Shown here one piece after another: positions 7,521-16,473 of a stretch of 46,049 nucleotides of DNA. Source of the stretch: Lentzea californiensis (GTDB lineage: Bacteria > Actinomycetota > Actinomycetes > Mycobacteriales > Pseudonocardiaceae); the NCBI RefSeq assembly GCF_024648825.1, contig NZ_JANBBE010000023.1, positions 1 to 46,049 of the forward strand, in the 5' to 3' direction. Made by a program: the position numbers and the translations under genes. Numbering within the stretch: position 1 is the stretch's first letter; the number at the start of each line of letters is the position of its first letter. The notes beneath the pieces were generated by a model. It was not told the DNA's origin. It did not search any database and worked only from the letters and a program-made list of their open reading frames with translations.

Positions 7521-8909
7521 TCCGGCCGCTGCGTCGAGGTACCGGGGTCCTCCCAGACCAACGGCGCCCAGGTCGCCCTGCGTGACTGCACCGGCGGCGC
7601 GAACCAAACCTTCGACACCACCTCGTCCCGCCAGGTGCAGGTGTACGGCACCAAGTGCCTCAACGCCGCCGGCAGCGGCACCACCCCGGGCACCGCGGTC
7701 ACCATCTGGGACTGCAACGGCAGCGCCGGCCAGCAGTGGAACGCCGGCGCCGACGGCACGATCCGCGGCGCGCAGTCCGGCCTGTGCCTCGACGCCACCG
7801 GCGCCGGAACCGCCAACGGCACCCTCATCGTGCTCTGGACGTGCACCGGCGCGTCAAAACAGCGGTGGACCACCACCGGCGGGCCGAACCCGACCACGAC
7901 CACCACAACCCCTCCGGCGGGCACCACCCCCGTCGCCCGCCACGGACAACTGCGCGTCTGCGGCACCACGATGTGCGACAAGAACGGCGCGCGCGTCCAA
8001 CTGCGCGGCGTGAGCAGCTTCTGGCTCAACTGGGAGAACCCGGCTTACGCCGAGAACCTCTCGGCACTGCAGTGGATGCGGGACAACTGGAACCTCCAGG
8101 TCATCCGTGCCGCGATGGGCGTCGAACCCTCCGGCGCCTACCTCAGCAACCCGGCCAAGGCACGCGCCCAGGTCGAGACGATCATCAACAACGCGGTCAC
8201 GGCCGGCGTCTACGTGATCGTGGACTGGCACGCCCACGAAGCCCAGAACTCGCGGTCGCAGGCGGTCGCGTTCTTCAGCGACCTGGCACGCCGCTACGGC
8301 CACCTGCCCAACGTCATCTGGGAACCCTGGAACGAACCCCTCCAGGTCAGCTGGACCAGCGTCATCAAGCCCTACCACCAGGCGGTCGTCTCCGCGATCC
8401 GCGCCTCAGACCCCGACAACATCATCGTGCTCGGCACCTCCAGCTGGTCCAGGACGTCGACCAGGCCGCCGCCAGCCCGGTGCCGGGCACCAACCTCATG
8501 TACACGCTGCACTTCTACTCCTGCTCGCACACCACCGGCCTGCGAGCCAAAGCCGACACCGCGATCCGCGCCGGCCTCGCTCTGTTCGTCACCGAATGGG
8601 GCGCAAGCCACGCAGACGGTCAGCACACCGATGTCCGGCCCTGCCCGCGCGGGGTGGGACCGGGCACCGCAGCCGCTCGGAGCATCCGTCGTCATCGGTC
8701 GAACCAGGACGGGTGACGGCCGGACCTGCCTGCCAGAGGCACAATCCTGGATCGACTGGATGCGCACCAACGGCATCTCCTGGACCGCGTGGAAACTCCA
8801 CACCGGCACCGACTCCACCAACCTGCTCAGGGCGGGTGCGCCTGTGAGCGGAGGCTGGAACAACCACCTGCACGGCCACGCGCCCTTCGTCGTGGCCGGC
8901 ATGAGGTGA
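7521..8909 (+). pseudogene. ricin-lectin (CBM13) plus GH5 cellulase, frameshifted
   Basis: First comes a ricin-type lectin domain (about 7521-7880) with QxW-type repeats (GRCVEV..QTFD, KCLNAAGS..QQWN, LCLDATGAG..QRWT) and a TTTTTTPP linker. A GH5 endoglucanase domain follows from about 7935: VQLRGVSSFWLNWENP, then the acid/base motif WEPWNEP. The frame breaks near 8453 (one base missing in a C run) and continues in another frame with the nucleophile motif FVTEWGASHADG. It is broken again by unrelated DNA at about 8620-8710, then resumes as SWIDWMRTNGISWTAWKL to a stop at 8909. No signal peptide is present. The intact enzyme would be secreted and degrade beta-1,4-glucans. Confidence 0.8.
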
Positions 8910-9013
8910 CGCGACTCCGAGCGCGGATGCCGCGTGACGAGCACCGCCACGCGGCATCCGCAACTCGCTTGCTCGGCAACAGCCCGGTCGCAGTGCTTCG
9001 GTCAAGACTGACC

Positions 9014-12000
9014 ATGCTCACTTTGTTGCGCACGACGAATCGCACAGAGACTGACCCGTTCGGTCTAAGCGCGGTGATACCCCCGTGCGCTCGTCGCGAT
9101 GATCGGGATACTCGGGCCGTGCGTTGGGTGGGATTCGCGTTCTTGGCAATGGCCGCGCTGCTGGCGGCCGTCGCGGCGACCGTGATCGCGGTCGCGGTGA
9201 ACGTGGCGACCGGCGGCACGAGTCCGTGGTTGCCGTCGGTCGAAACGCGTCCGCTGTGGTGGGTGGCAGGAGGTACCGCGGCGGTCGCGGTCGCGGGCCT
9301 GCTGATGTGGTGGGCGCAGCGGCAGGCTGACCGACGGCTGGACGAGCTCATTCCCGCGGCACTGCGCATCGAACCGTGGGTGGTGGATCGGCCACTCGAG
9401 GTCGGACGGGTCGTGCGGGCACTGCGCCGGCGCCGTGGCGCGGTCGTCGGCATCACCACCGCGGTGCAGGGGGCCGGTGGGTTCGGCAAGACGACGGTGG
9501 CGCGGCTGGTGCGGACGGACCGGCGGATTCTGCGGCGGTTCCGCAACCGGGTGTACTGGGTGACACTCGGCCGCGACGTGCGGACCGGTGGCGCGATCGC
9601 GACGAAGGTCAACGACCTCATCGCGCGGATCGACCCCGACCGCCCGGTCGCCTTCACCGACCCGCTGCAGGCTGGGGAGCACCTCGCCGCGCTGCTGGCC
9701 GCGGGTCCGCGACGGCTGCTGATCCTCGACGACGTCTGGTATCCCGAGCAGGAGATGGCGTTCCCCGTCGGCGGCCGGGGCAGTGCCAGGCTGCTGACGA
9801 CCCGCATCGCCTCGGTGATCAAGGGCGAGTCGGTGCCGGTCCGCGTGGACGAGGTGACCGCCGCGCAGGCGGAAGCCTTGCTGACCTACGACCTGCCGCC
9901 GATGTCGCGATCCCTCGTCGACGCACTGATGGTGGAGACCGGACGGTGGCCGTTGCTGCTGCGCCTGGTGAACAAGGTGCTGTGCGACCAGGCGAAGGCC
10001 GCGCCGGACGTGGGAGGGGCGGCACGAGATCTGCTGACGAGGTTGCGAAGGTCCGGCGCTTTGCACGTTGACGAGCTCACCGGCGCTGCAGCGCAACGGC
10101 TGGACATCAACGATCCCGTGCAGCGCCAGCATGCGGTCACCGCCACCATCGAGGCGAGCACGGACCTGTTGACGTCGCCGGAACGGAGCAGGTTCGCCGA
10201 ACTGGCGATCTTCGCCGAAGACGAGACCGTCCCCGTCGACCTGATCGCCGACCTGTGGCACGGCACGGCCGCGCTCGACGTGCTGCAGACCCGCGCGCTG
10301 TGTGCCCGGCTCGACGAGCTCGCCCTCATCACCCTCACCGAGGGCAGGGCGACCATCCACGACGTCATCCGCGACTTCCTGCTGGCCGAGATGGGCGCCG
10401 AACGCGGCACGGCGTTGCATCACGTGCTCATGCGGGCCGTCGCCGAGCACCTGCCGTCCGCGGCTGCACTGGTACCGGACGTGGCGTGCCCGGAGGTGGC
10501 CTGGTGGCAGATGGACGTCTCGGCGCGCTATCTGTGGGACCACCTCGTCGAGCACCTCATCGCCGCCGGCTGGACGACCGAGGCGGAGGCGCTGGCCGAA
10601 GACCCCCGCTGGATCACTGAGCGGTTGGTCCACTCCGGACCCCAGGCCGTGCATGCCGACCTCTCGCTCGTCGAGACACCGCGGTGCCGGTCGCTGCGCC
10701 GGCTCGTCGGTCAGTCCGCGCACCTGCTCACCCCCACCGAGCCGCCGCGGGCCCGAGCGGACGTGTTGTTCAGCCGGATCAGCCACGACCCGCACTGGCG
10801 GGCGGCAGCCGACGCGCTCGACGAACACCGGCCGCGGCTGACCAACCGGTGGCCGCTCCCGGATCTCGCCCACCCGGCACAGCGCTGGACCGCGCACGCC
10901 GGCTCGTACGAAGGTGCCGTGGCCATCGCTCCGAACGGCAGCTGGATCGCCGTGTCCAACAGGTCGGCGGTCACTGTCTTCGACACTGTCAGGTGGACCG
11001 AGGTGGCGACGTTGGCCGGGCACACCGGCCGGGTCCAGGGGATCGCGGTGGCTCCGGACGGCACCTGGCTCGTGACCACCGGCCAGGACTCGACCATGCG
11101 GATCTGGGACACCGCCACCTGGACGGAGAAGTCGGTCCACGGGATCTGGAAGCAGGAACTCAGGTGCCCGGCCGTCGCCCCGAACGGGAAGTGGCTCGCC
11201 GTACCGGCTGGCAGCGCCGTGCGGATCTGGGACACCACGACGTGGACAGAGACGGCGGTGCTGTCCCACTACGACGCCGACGCGGACCCCCCTCGGCAGG
11301 TGTTCGCGGTCGCGATCGCGGCGGACGGCGACTGGCTCGCCGCTTGCGACTCGGGCGGTACCGTCCGGACCTGGAGCGCACGTACCTGGACCAGGATCAC
11401 CAGTTTTCGCCACTCCGGCGAGAGCCTTCGCACCGTGGCGATCTCGCCGAATGGTGCCTGGTTGGCGAGTGCGGGCGGCATGGGCGGCACGATCCGGCTC
11501 TGGAACATGCGCGTCCGGACTCGGCAGGAGAGCCTGGTCGGCCACACCGGGGTGGTGCGCGGCATCGCCTTCGCTCCGGACGGAAGGTGGCTCGCCTCCT
11601 GCGGTGCCGACCGGGTCGTCCGGATCTGGGACGTCCGGCGTCGCAGCGAGATCCGCACCATCGACACCGGCCATGTCAACTGGATCAGCACGCTGGCGAT
11701 CGCGCCGGACGGCACCTGGCTCGCCACGGTCGGAGCGGACGACACCGTGCGCGCCTGGGACACCAGCGCAAAACATGAGGTGGACCGCGATGACCACCGC
11801 ACGCGCAACGTCAAAACCCTGGTGGCGTGGAGCGACCGGCTCGCGTCCTCGCACGAGGACGAGGCCGATCGTCACCTGGTCCGGTTCTGGGACGTTCGTT
11901 CCGGCGCCGAGCTGACTGAGTTCGTGAAACCGGAGGCTCCCGGTGAGCTCACGTATGCCGCGTCCACGCTCGCCGTCAGCGCGGACGGTTCCACGCTGGC

Positions 12001-12739
12001 CACCGTGGACTCGAGCCGAGTGCTGGCCTGGAGCGCCATCGGGAAACCACGCCGGGTGGACCATCCCAGGCGGACGTTCCAGCACACCTCCTCGGTCGGC
12101 GCGGTCGCGGTGTCGCCGAGCGGTGCGTGGATCGCCTCCGGCAGCGGGTGGACCGTGCGGATCTGGCACGTCGCGGCGGGCAGTCTGCTGGTCACCTTCG
12201 TCCACAAGTCGCGCTTTGCTCTGCTGACCGAGGTCAGCGGTGTCGTCGTGGCACCGGACGGCGCCTGGCTCGCCACCAGCAGAGGGCGCAGCATCCGGAT
12301 CTGGGACACGTCCACGTGGACGCAGCTGCGCGAGCTCTCCGCCAGAAGCCCTGCCGTGGAGTGGCCCTCGCTCACGGTGGCACCAGACGGCACGTGGCTC
12401 GCGTCGGTGGATTTCCCGCACGGCGACTGGAGTGTCCGCATCTGGGACACCGAGACGTGGGAGCTGCGAGCTGTCCGGCTCGTCGGTGAGACCGGCAAGG
12501 TCGTTGCCACGGCAGTGTCTCCGGACAGGCGGTGGATCGCCACCATCGTCGGCGGCACGCTGCGGATCTGGGAGGCCGCCACCGGCCTGCCGGTGGCGGC
12601 GATGCGGGTCGAGCATGCGGCGTCCACGTGTGCCTGGACGACTGACGGCCGGTCGATCGGCGTCGGCGGACGGGCCGGACTCTATCTGTTCGACTTCCAT
12701 CCGGTCAGGGACCGAGGCGGTCGAGCAGCGCGCCTTTGA
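9014..12739 (+). CDS. membrane-anchored NB-ARC STAND NTPase with 14 WD40 repeats
   Basis: Two membrane helices lie at about residues 38-64 and 80-101. An NB-ARC ATPase follows, with P-loop GAGGFGKTTVA (about 153-163), Walker B LLILDDVW (about 235-242), sensor region GSARLLTTR and an HD-containing winged-helix motif TIHDVIRDFL. A helical region leads to WD40 repeats from about residue 630 to the end (units of the form APDGTWLA..VRIWDT). I count 14, enough for two seven-bladed propellers. Proteins of this class oligomerise when their repeat domain senses a ligand. No catalytic effector domain is visible; the membrane helices may be the output. The start is uncertain: ATG 9014, GTG 9074 and GTG 9119 are all in frame and none has a good ribosome binding site. 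Confidence 0.85.
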   Translation: MLTLLRTTNRTETDPFGLSAVIPPCARRDDRDTRAVRWVGFAFLAMAALLAAVAATVIAVAVNVATGGTSPWLPSVETRPLWWVAGGTAAVAVAGLLMWWAQRQADRRLDELIPAALRIEPWVVDRPLEVGRVVRALRRRRGAVVGITTAVQGAGGFGKTTVARLVRTDRRILRRFRNRVYWVTLGRDVRTGGAIATKVNDLIARIDPDRPVAFTDPLQAGEHLAALLAAGPRRLLILDDVWYPEQEMAFPVGGRGSARLLTTRIASVIKGESVPVRVDEVTAAQAEALLTYDLPPMSRSLVDALMVETGRWPLLLRLVNKVLCDQAKAAPDVGGAARDLLTRLRRSGALHVDELTGAAAQRLDINDPVQRQHAVTATIEASTDLLTSPERSRFAELAIFAEDETVPVDLIADLWHGTAALDVLQTRALCARLDELALITLTEGRATIHDVIRDFLLAEMGAERGTALHHVLMRAVAEHLPSAAALVPDVACPEVAWWQMDVSARYLWDHLVEHLIAAGWTTEAEALAEDPRWITERLVHSGPQAVHADLSLVETPRCRSLRRLVGQSAHLLTPTEPPRARADVLFSRISHDPHWRAAADALDEHRPRLTNRWPLPDLAHPAQRWTAHAGSYEGAVAIAPNGSWIAVSNRSAVTVFDTVRWTEVATLAGHTGRVQGIAVAPDGTWLVTTGQDSTMRIWDTATWTEKSVHGIWKQELRCPAVAPNGKWLAVPAGSAVRIWDTTTWTETAVLSHYDADADPPRQVFAVAIAADGDWLAACDSGGTVRTWSARTWTRITSFRHSGESLRTVAISPNGAWLASAGGMGGTIRLWNMRVRTRQESLVGHTGVVRGIAFAPDGRWLASCGADRVVRIWDVRRRSEIRTIDTGHVNWISTLAIAPDGTWLATVGADDTVRAWDTSAKHEVDRDDHRTRNVKTLVAWSDRLASSHEDEADRHLVRFWDVRSGAELTEFVKPEAPGELTYAASTLAVSADGSTLATVDSSRVLAWSAIGKPRRVDHPRRTFQHTSSVGAVAVSPSGAWIASGSGWTVRIWHVAAGSLLVTFVHKSRFALLTEVSGVVVAPDGAWLATSRGRSIRIWDTSTWTQLRELSARSPAVEWPSLTVAPDGTWLASVDFPHGDWSVRIWDTETWELRAVRLVGETGKVVATAVSPDRRWIATIVGGTLRIWEAATGLPVAAMRVEHAASTCAWTTDGRSIGVGGRAGLYLFDFHPVRDRGGRAARL

Positions 12740-12953
12740 TCGCCGGTCGTGACCCGACCGCGAGCAGGAACCCGGCCTCGCGCAACAGGCGCTGCCCGTG
12801 CTCGTGTGCCAGCACCGCCCTGCTCCCGTCGTGCACGACGAGCGCTGCCCGACCCGCGGCCACCAGGCCGGTGCCCAACCCCGCCGTTAGCGCTCCGGTC
12901 AGCTCGGGATGGCGCAGACGTACAAGGGCACGACGCACGGCATTACCGCTCAT
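12705..12953 (-). CDS. short hypothetical protein, possible remnant
   Basis: An 82-residue frame (MSGNAVRRALVRLRHPEL... to LLDRLGP) is coding-like, with alternating helices and a glycine-rich hydrophobic stretch (TGALTAGLGTGLVAAGRAAL). It converges on the STAND gene and overlaps its end by 35 bases. Coding character continues a little upstream of the ATG, so it may be the C-terminal piece of a longer gene. No family is recognised. Confidence 0.35.
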   Translation of the reverse strand: MSGNAVRRALVRLRHPELTGALTAGLGTGLVAAGRAALVVHDGSRAVLAHEHGQRLLREAGFLLAVGSRPAIKGALLDRLGP

Positions 12954-13033
12954 GGCCTTGATCGAGGCGCGCAGCTGGTCACACCATGGCAACCTTGCGG
13001 CCGAGTTCCACTTTGATCCCGCCGAGGTGCATC

Positions 13034-13189
13034 GGCCCCGGCGAATCCGATCTGATTCACCAGGACAAGCCGAGCGCGGCAAGACGCGGCAAGCGCATCG
13101 ACGCCCGCACGGCGGCGATGGCGGTGGACGGGTGGAAGCTGCGCAGCGCGAAGCTCAAGAAGTCTTTTCGAATGGTTGTTCTCGGGTGA
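13034..13189 (+). pseudogene. phage terminase large subunit, C-terminal fragment A
   Basis: The frame ending at 13189 reads ESDLIHQDKPS, then RGKRIDARTAAMAVDGWKL and a basic tail. The DKP..KRIDA.TAAMA pattern resembles the C-terminal end of TerL packaging ATPase/nucleases. A paralogous fragment lies at 16315-16473. There is no start codon in context and no upstream terminase domain. It is interpreted as prophage debris; the short length keeps the family call tentative. Confidence 0.45.
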
Positions 13190-13339
13190 AAGCGGGCATT
13201 ATGGAGCGCCGCCGACTGTGGCTCAGCTCTACCGCATTAGGCCACGCATTCTTCAGCGCCGACGGCACCGTTCTCTTCGTGGTTGTTCACCAGGATGCGG
13301 GCGGCACCATGACGGGCCGCCCGCACCTGTCCTTTCGTG

Positions 13340-13879
13340 TCAGCCGGTGATGTTCTTCAGGCGCCGCGCCTTGTACTGGTCGCCGCCCAGGCCGTAGCTG
13401 CGGGTGCGGTAGTCGGTGCCGTAGCCGCCGCGCTGCTCGTAGGCCCAGTAGGCGGTGCGCTGCGCGTTGGCCCACTTCTCGAAGATCACGACATGGCGGC
13501 TGTTGGCGTCACCGATGGAGTCGATGAACAGGTCCCCCATGCGCATGTCGTTCTTGTTGATCGCGACCGTGTGGGTCGAGGAGGCCAGACCGACCGTGTT
13601 CGGTCCCGGCTTGGCCAGCTTGGCCGCCATCGCCACGTAGCCCGAGCAGTCGGTGCGGTAACCGCCGTGGGTCTTGCTCTGGCTGTAGGGAATTCGCTTG
13701 GCGGTGTGCGGGTTCCAGGACTTGGCGCGCTGGATCATCTCCGTGCGCGATACCGCCGCCGCCGCGGACACATTCTCCGTCGCGGACACGTCCGTCGAAA
13801 CAGGTGCGGCGGACACCGCCGGCGCCGACAACAGCGCGAATCCGAGCGCGCCGACAACAACCCCCGTGAGCAGCTTCAT
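13340..13879 (-). CDS. secreted NlpC/P60- or CHAP-like protein
   Basis: A 179-residue product with a Sec signal peptide (about residues 1-25, ending SAPAVSAAP). It then carries a papain-like pattern: RTDCSGYVAMAAKL with the candidate nucleophile cysteine, and SRHVVIFEKWA with the candidate histidine. This arrangement is that of small NlpC/P60 or CHAP peptidoglycan hydrolases and related amidases; the exact substrate is unknown. The ribosome binding site GGGGAG lies four bases before the second of two ATGs, so 13879 is used. The upstream region is AT-rich with a plausible promoter and inverted repeats. Confidence 0.72.
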   Translation of the reverse strand: MKLLTGVVVGALGFALLSAPAVSAAPVSTDVSATENVSAAAAVSRTEMIQRAKSWNPHTAKRIPYSQSKTHGGYRTDCSGYVAMAAKLAKPGPNTVGLASSTHTVAINKNDMRMGDLFIDSIGDANSRHVVIFEKWANAQRTAYWAYEQRGGYGTDYRTRSYGLGGDQYKARRLKNITG

Positions 13880-13888
13880 CATTCTCCC

Positions 13889-13975
13889 CTAGTAGTCATT
13901 CGATGACTGACTGCAATCTCAGAATGTCCATAGTTGACGAAAATGTCAACGGCCGAGTTGCATGTCAACATCGCT
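13889..13975 (-). promoter_or_regulatory. promoter/operator region of the secreted hydrolase
   Basis: On the minus strand TTGACA is followed after 17 bases by CATTCT, a reasonable sigma-A-like promoter. Overlapping it are the inverted repeat GTTGAC/GTCAAC (13933-13938 and 13945-13950), a further GTCAAC at 13964-13969, and AGTCAT/ATGACT (13894-13899 and 13903-13908). The cluster looks like an operator. The rest of 13976-14090 holds no gene. Confidence 0.45.
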
Positions 13976-14090
13976 ATACATGAACGATCTTGACCATTTT
14001 TATTGACGAATAAACAACACACTCGTGGAATCACATGCTCAGCACCAAATTCACGCTTCACCTGAAGGAGTGAAAGGCGGGCGGCCGCCG

Positions 14091-14204
14091 ATGATGTATA
14101 GCGAAGCCGACATCGCCCAGTACCTACCAGCGGTGACCGGAGGCGCGGTCGACACCCCTGTCCTCAGCCGACCGAGGTCTAACGGCCACCTGGGCGCCGG
14201 TTAG
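14091..14204 (+). other. 37-codon ORF, possible gene remnant
   Basis: Two tandem ATGs open a frame reading MMYSEADIAQYLPAVTGGAV and ending at 14204 in a tail-to-tail overlap with the gene on the other strand. The first 20 residues look protein-like, but GAAGGAG is too far upstream (about 17 bases) to support efficient initiation. It may be the front of a truncated gene. Confidence 0.25.
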
Positions 14205-14659
14205 GTCTGCGAGTAGTACCCGCAGCTGTGCGTGCCATCGGTCAGGCGAATGCAGACCCGGAACTTGCCGAAGCTAGACCAGGTACCGGTGTTGACCCCG
14301 ATTTCCCCTGGCGGGACGACCGCCGATGACACGACGTTGTCGTACCAGTTCTGGGCCCGCACCTGCGATCCCGGCGCGGCGTTGTGGATGTTGGCATGCC
14401 ACGTCCATGCGCCTGCCGGCTCGATGATCCGCCACAACGTGCCTGTCGCCCCGCCCGCCTTGACCTTGGCCATTGACTCGTAGCCCGCCGCACGAAGGTG
14501 CTGGTCGCTCACCGCCGCATTCAGTGACGGGACCAACGGCGTGGACGCACGCGCTAAGGCCATCGGATCGGTCGTGGCGGCGTTCGCCGGTGCAACGGTG
14601 AGCGTGGCGGCGAGGGCGAGCAACGGTCCCAGCGATGCTGATGTGACTTTGCAAGACAT
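14201..14659 (-). CDS. small secreted protein of unknown function
   Basis: A 152-residue product with a signal peptide (about residues 1-28, LALAATLTVAPANAATT). The mature part carries TWHANIHNAAPGSQVRA, VVPPGEIGVNTGTWSSF and FRVCIRLTDGTHSCGYY. The two late cysteines could form a disulfide, and the fold is probably small and beta-rich, as in other actinomycete exported proteins. The ribosome binding site GGGGAG stands upstream of the ATG at 14659. There is no enzyme motif. Confidence 0.68.
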   Translation of the reverse strand: MSCKVTSASLGPLLALAATLTVAPANAATTDPMALARASTPLVPSLNAAVSDQHLRAAGYESMAKVKAGGATGTLWRIIEPAGAWTWHANIHNAAPGSQVRAQNWYDNVVSSAVVPPGEIGVNTGTWSSFGKFRVCIRLTDGTHSCGYYSQT

Positions 14660-14916
14660 GATGACTCCCCTGATCGACGTTGAGAACGGCAGCCAGCACT
14701 TGCCCTACGACGAGCTGACCCCGGCTTTCTGCCTCGACCGTGCGGCCACCGTTTCGAGGTAGCGGTCGAGATTTGCCGCGAAGCTGGATCTGAGGACCGA
14801 AAGGCCTAACGACATCCAGCACTTGGCTGCACACAGGTTGTAGTCGGTCAGTCTCGGTGCGCAAGCGTGTCCCGGTTGCTTCAACTCATTTGGGACCGCT
14901 AGGTTCCTGACCTGCT

Positions 14917-14938
14917 GGGACATGTCCGTCCCGGGACA
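14917..14938. promoter_or_regulatory. four GGGAC half-sites as two abutting palindromes
   Basis: GGACATGTCC (14918-14927) and GTCCCGGGAC (14928-14937) are perfect 10-bp palindromes placed end to end, giving four GGGAC half-sites. They lie 50-70 bp before the HTH-TM-ricin gene, with another GGGAC near 14892. This is the form of a dimer-of-dimers operator, perhaps for that gene's own HTH domain. The rest of 14660-14987 holds no convincing gene. Confidence 0.5.
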
Positions 14939-14987
14939 GGTGCCGTCGGTCGAAGCATGCCGTCGGCCCGGCGTGAACGAGGTCTCG

Positions 14988-15812
14988 ATGGCTGGTGGCC
15001 AGCAGAACGAATCCGACCCTGTGCGCAGCCTGGCCAACGCGCTCAGCACTCTGCAGCGGGACTCCAGACGTCCGCTCCGGTCGCTGGAAGCCGAGATTCA
15101 CGTGAGCGACTCGTCGCTGTCGCGATACCTGCGCGGGCACTGCGTCCCGCCGTGGGAGGTCGTGCGCGCCCTGTGCACGGCCCTGGGCGCGGACCCCGCC
15201 GAGTACCGGGCGCGCTGGGAAGCGGCCGATGCGGTTCAACCCCGCACAGCACCGGAGCCCTCACCGGAGCCCTCACCGGAGACGCCGAACACAGCGCCCT
15301 CCAGGACGGGCCGCGGGTGGTTGTGGGCGTTGGCCGGTGGCGGTGTTGGCGCGGCGCTGGGCAGCGTGATCACCCTGACGTTCGTCTCGACGGCCACCAC
15401 ACCGACACAGCCGAGCGCGGGCATACACGGTTCCGCGGGCCTGGTCTCCGCAGCTGGGGAGAATCGCATCTTCGTCAGCAGGGCCACCGGCGCTTGCCTG
15501 GATGACAGCCTGGACGGCGGACTGAGAACCTATAGCTGCAACGGTATGAGCTACCAGCGGTGGACACCGCAGGCGGCCGGGGACGGCACCTATCGGCTCA
15601 GCAACCACGCCACGGGCGCGTGCCTGGACCTCAGCCCCACAGGCCTCCGCAGCGCCACATGCGCCGAAACAGATTCACAGCGGTGGAAGATCACCGTCTC
15701 GCAGGACGCCGCCGAAGTCCGCAGCACGGTCCACGATGCGTGCCTGCACGACAGCAACGCAGGCCTGCAACTGGCTCCATGCGATCAGTCCCGCAACCAG
15801 CAGTGGGGATGA
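14988..15812 (+). CDS. XRE-type HTH, membrane helix and ricin-lectin protein
   Basis: A 274-residue product. The N-terminal HTH spans about residues 10-75 (LRSLEAEIHVSDSSLSRYLR). A PSPEPSPE linker and one membrane helix follow (WLWALAGGGVGAALGSVITL). Outside is a ricin-type domain with QxW repeats (ACLDDS..YQRWTP, ACLDLS..SQRWKI, ACLHDS..NQQWG). The layout places a DNA-binding or scaffold domain inside and a carbohydrate-binding lectin outside, common in actinomycetes but of unproven function. ATG 14988 is preferred because GAGG lies five bases upstream; ATG 14922 lies in the operator-like palindromes. Confidence 0.78.
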   Translation: MAGGQQNESDPVRSLANALSTLQRDSRRPLRSLEAEIHVSDSSLSRYLRGHCVPPWEVVRALCTALGADPAEYRARWEAADAVQPRTAPEPSPEPSPETPNTAPSRTGRGWLWALAGGGVGAALGSVITLTFVSTATTPTQPSAGIHGSAGLVSAAGENRIFVSRATGACLDDSLDGGLRTYSCNGMSYQRWTPQAAGDGTYRLSNHATGACLDLSPTGLRSATCAETDSQRWKITVSQDAAEVRSTVHDACLHDSNAGLQLAPCDQSRNQQWG

Positions 15813-15894
15813 GCGAGCGGCGACGAAAGCCAAGCGCCGATGCCTGAGACAATCGACGACGCGACGGCCCCGAACACGCGCGCCACCCGCATGA

Positions 15895-16275
15895 ACGGCC
15901 ATCCCCGACGAACTACCTGAAGACCTCAGACGCCTGCTCGCCCTGATGACGTCACTTTCACCACGTCGCCGTCCCACAGCCGCCCAGTGCGCACACGCCT
16001 TGCGGCATCCCGACGAGGTACCGACCGTGGTCGGATCACCTGTTCGTCCAGGTCGGCCGGTTCGGCTGCTGGCCACCTCGGCAGTGCTCGTGGCGCTCAC
16101 CACCGCCGGCATCACCACAGCATTGCTGAACCAGGCTCCACCCGCCGAATCCGCACCGCCCGGCCAGCACGAGCACGGAGCCACCCACTAGCGACACGAC
16201 CTCCGCTCCGGCTGCTTCGACTCCCCAGTCCACCGTGGCGCCTGCGGTCGTTCCCGCCAAGCCGAGCCGCCAGGT
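15895..16275 (+). pseudogene. Ser/Thr protein kinase remnant: end of kinase domain, TM helix and linker
   Basis: The open frame begins AIPDELPEDLRRLLALMTSL, then RRRPTAAQCAHAL, which is the end of a PknB-type kinase domain. A juxtamembrane part and one membrane helix follow (LLATSAVLVALTTAGITTAL). The frame stops at 16191, while a proline/threonine-rich linker (APAASTPQSTVAPAVVP) continues in the next frame, so a frameshift is likely. The catalytic core is absent, making this a decayed fragment. Confidence 0.55.
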
Positions 16276-16314
16276 CCTCACGCGAAAGACGACGACAAGG
16301 GCAATGACGAGAGC

Positions 16315-16473
16315 GACAAGGGCGAACCCGACCTCATCCGCCCCGACAAACCCGAACGAGGCAAGACCGGCAGACGCATCGACGCCGTGTCCACGGCGGC
16401 AATGGCGGTGGGCGGCTGGAAGCTGCGCGGCGCGAAGGCTAAGAAGTCAGACCGGATGGTCGTGATGGGCTAA
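16315..16473 (+). pseudogene. phage terminase large subunit, C-terminal fragment B
   Basis: The segment reads DKGEPDLIRPDKPERGKTG, RRIDAVSTAAMAVGGWKLRG and ends in RMVVMG at 16473. It is paralogous to fragment A at 13034-13189 at both protein and DNA level. In actinophages terL is followed by the portal gene, and a portal fragment begins at 17087. This supports the terminase call and a prophage origin. The small minus-strand gene in between would be a later insertion or moron. Confidence 0.5.

Noticed and set aside
9065..12700. Very long open frame on the minus strand opposite the STAND gene
   Set aside because: It is antisense to a frame with clear NB-ARC and WD40 motifs; its translation is low-complexity and arginine/proline-rich, as expected for the shadow of a GC-rich repeat gene.
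16315..16473. Extracellular end of the neighbouring kinase instead of a terminase fragment
   Set aside because: The RIDA.(S)TAAMAVGGWKLR stretch recurs at 13034-13189 away from any kinase, and a portal fragment follows, so a phage origin fits better. Confidence is kept moderate.
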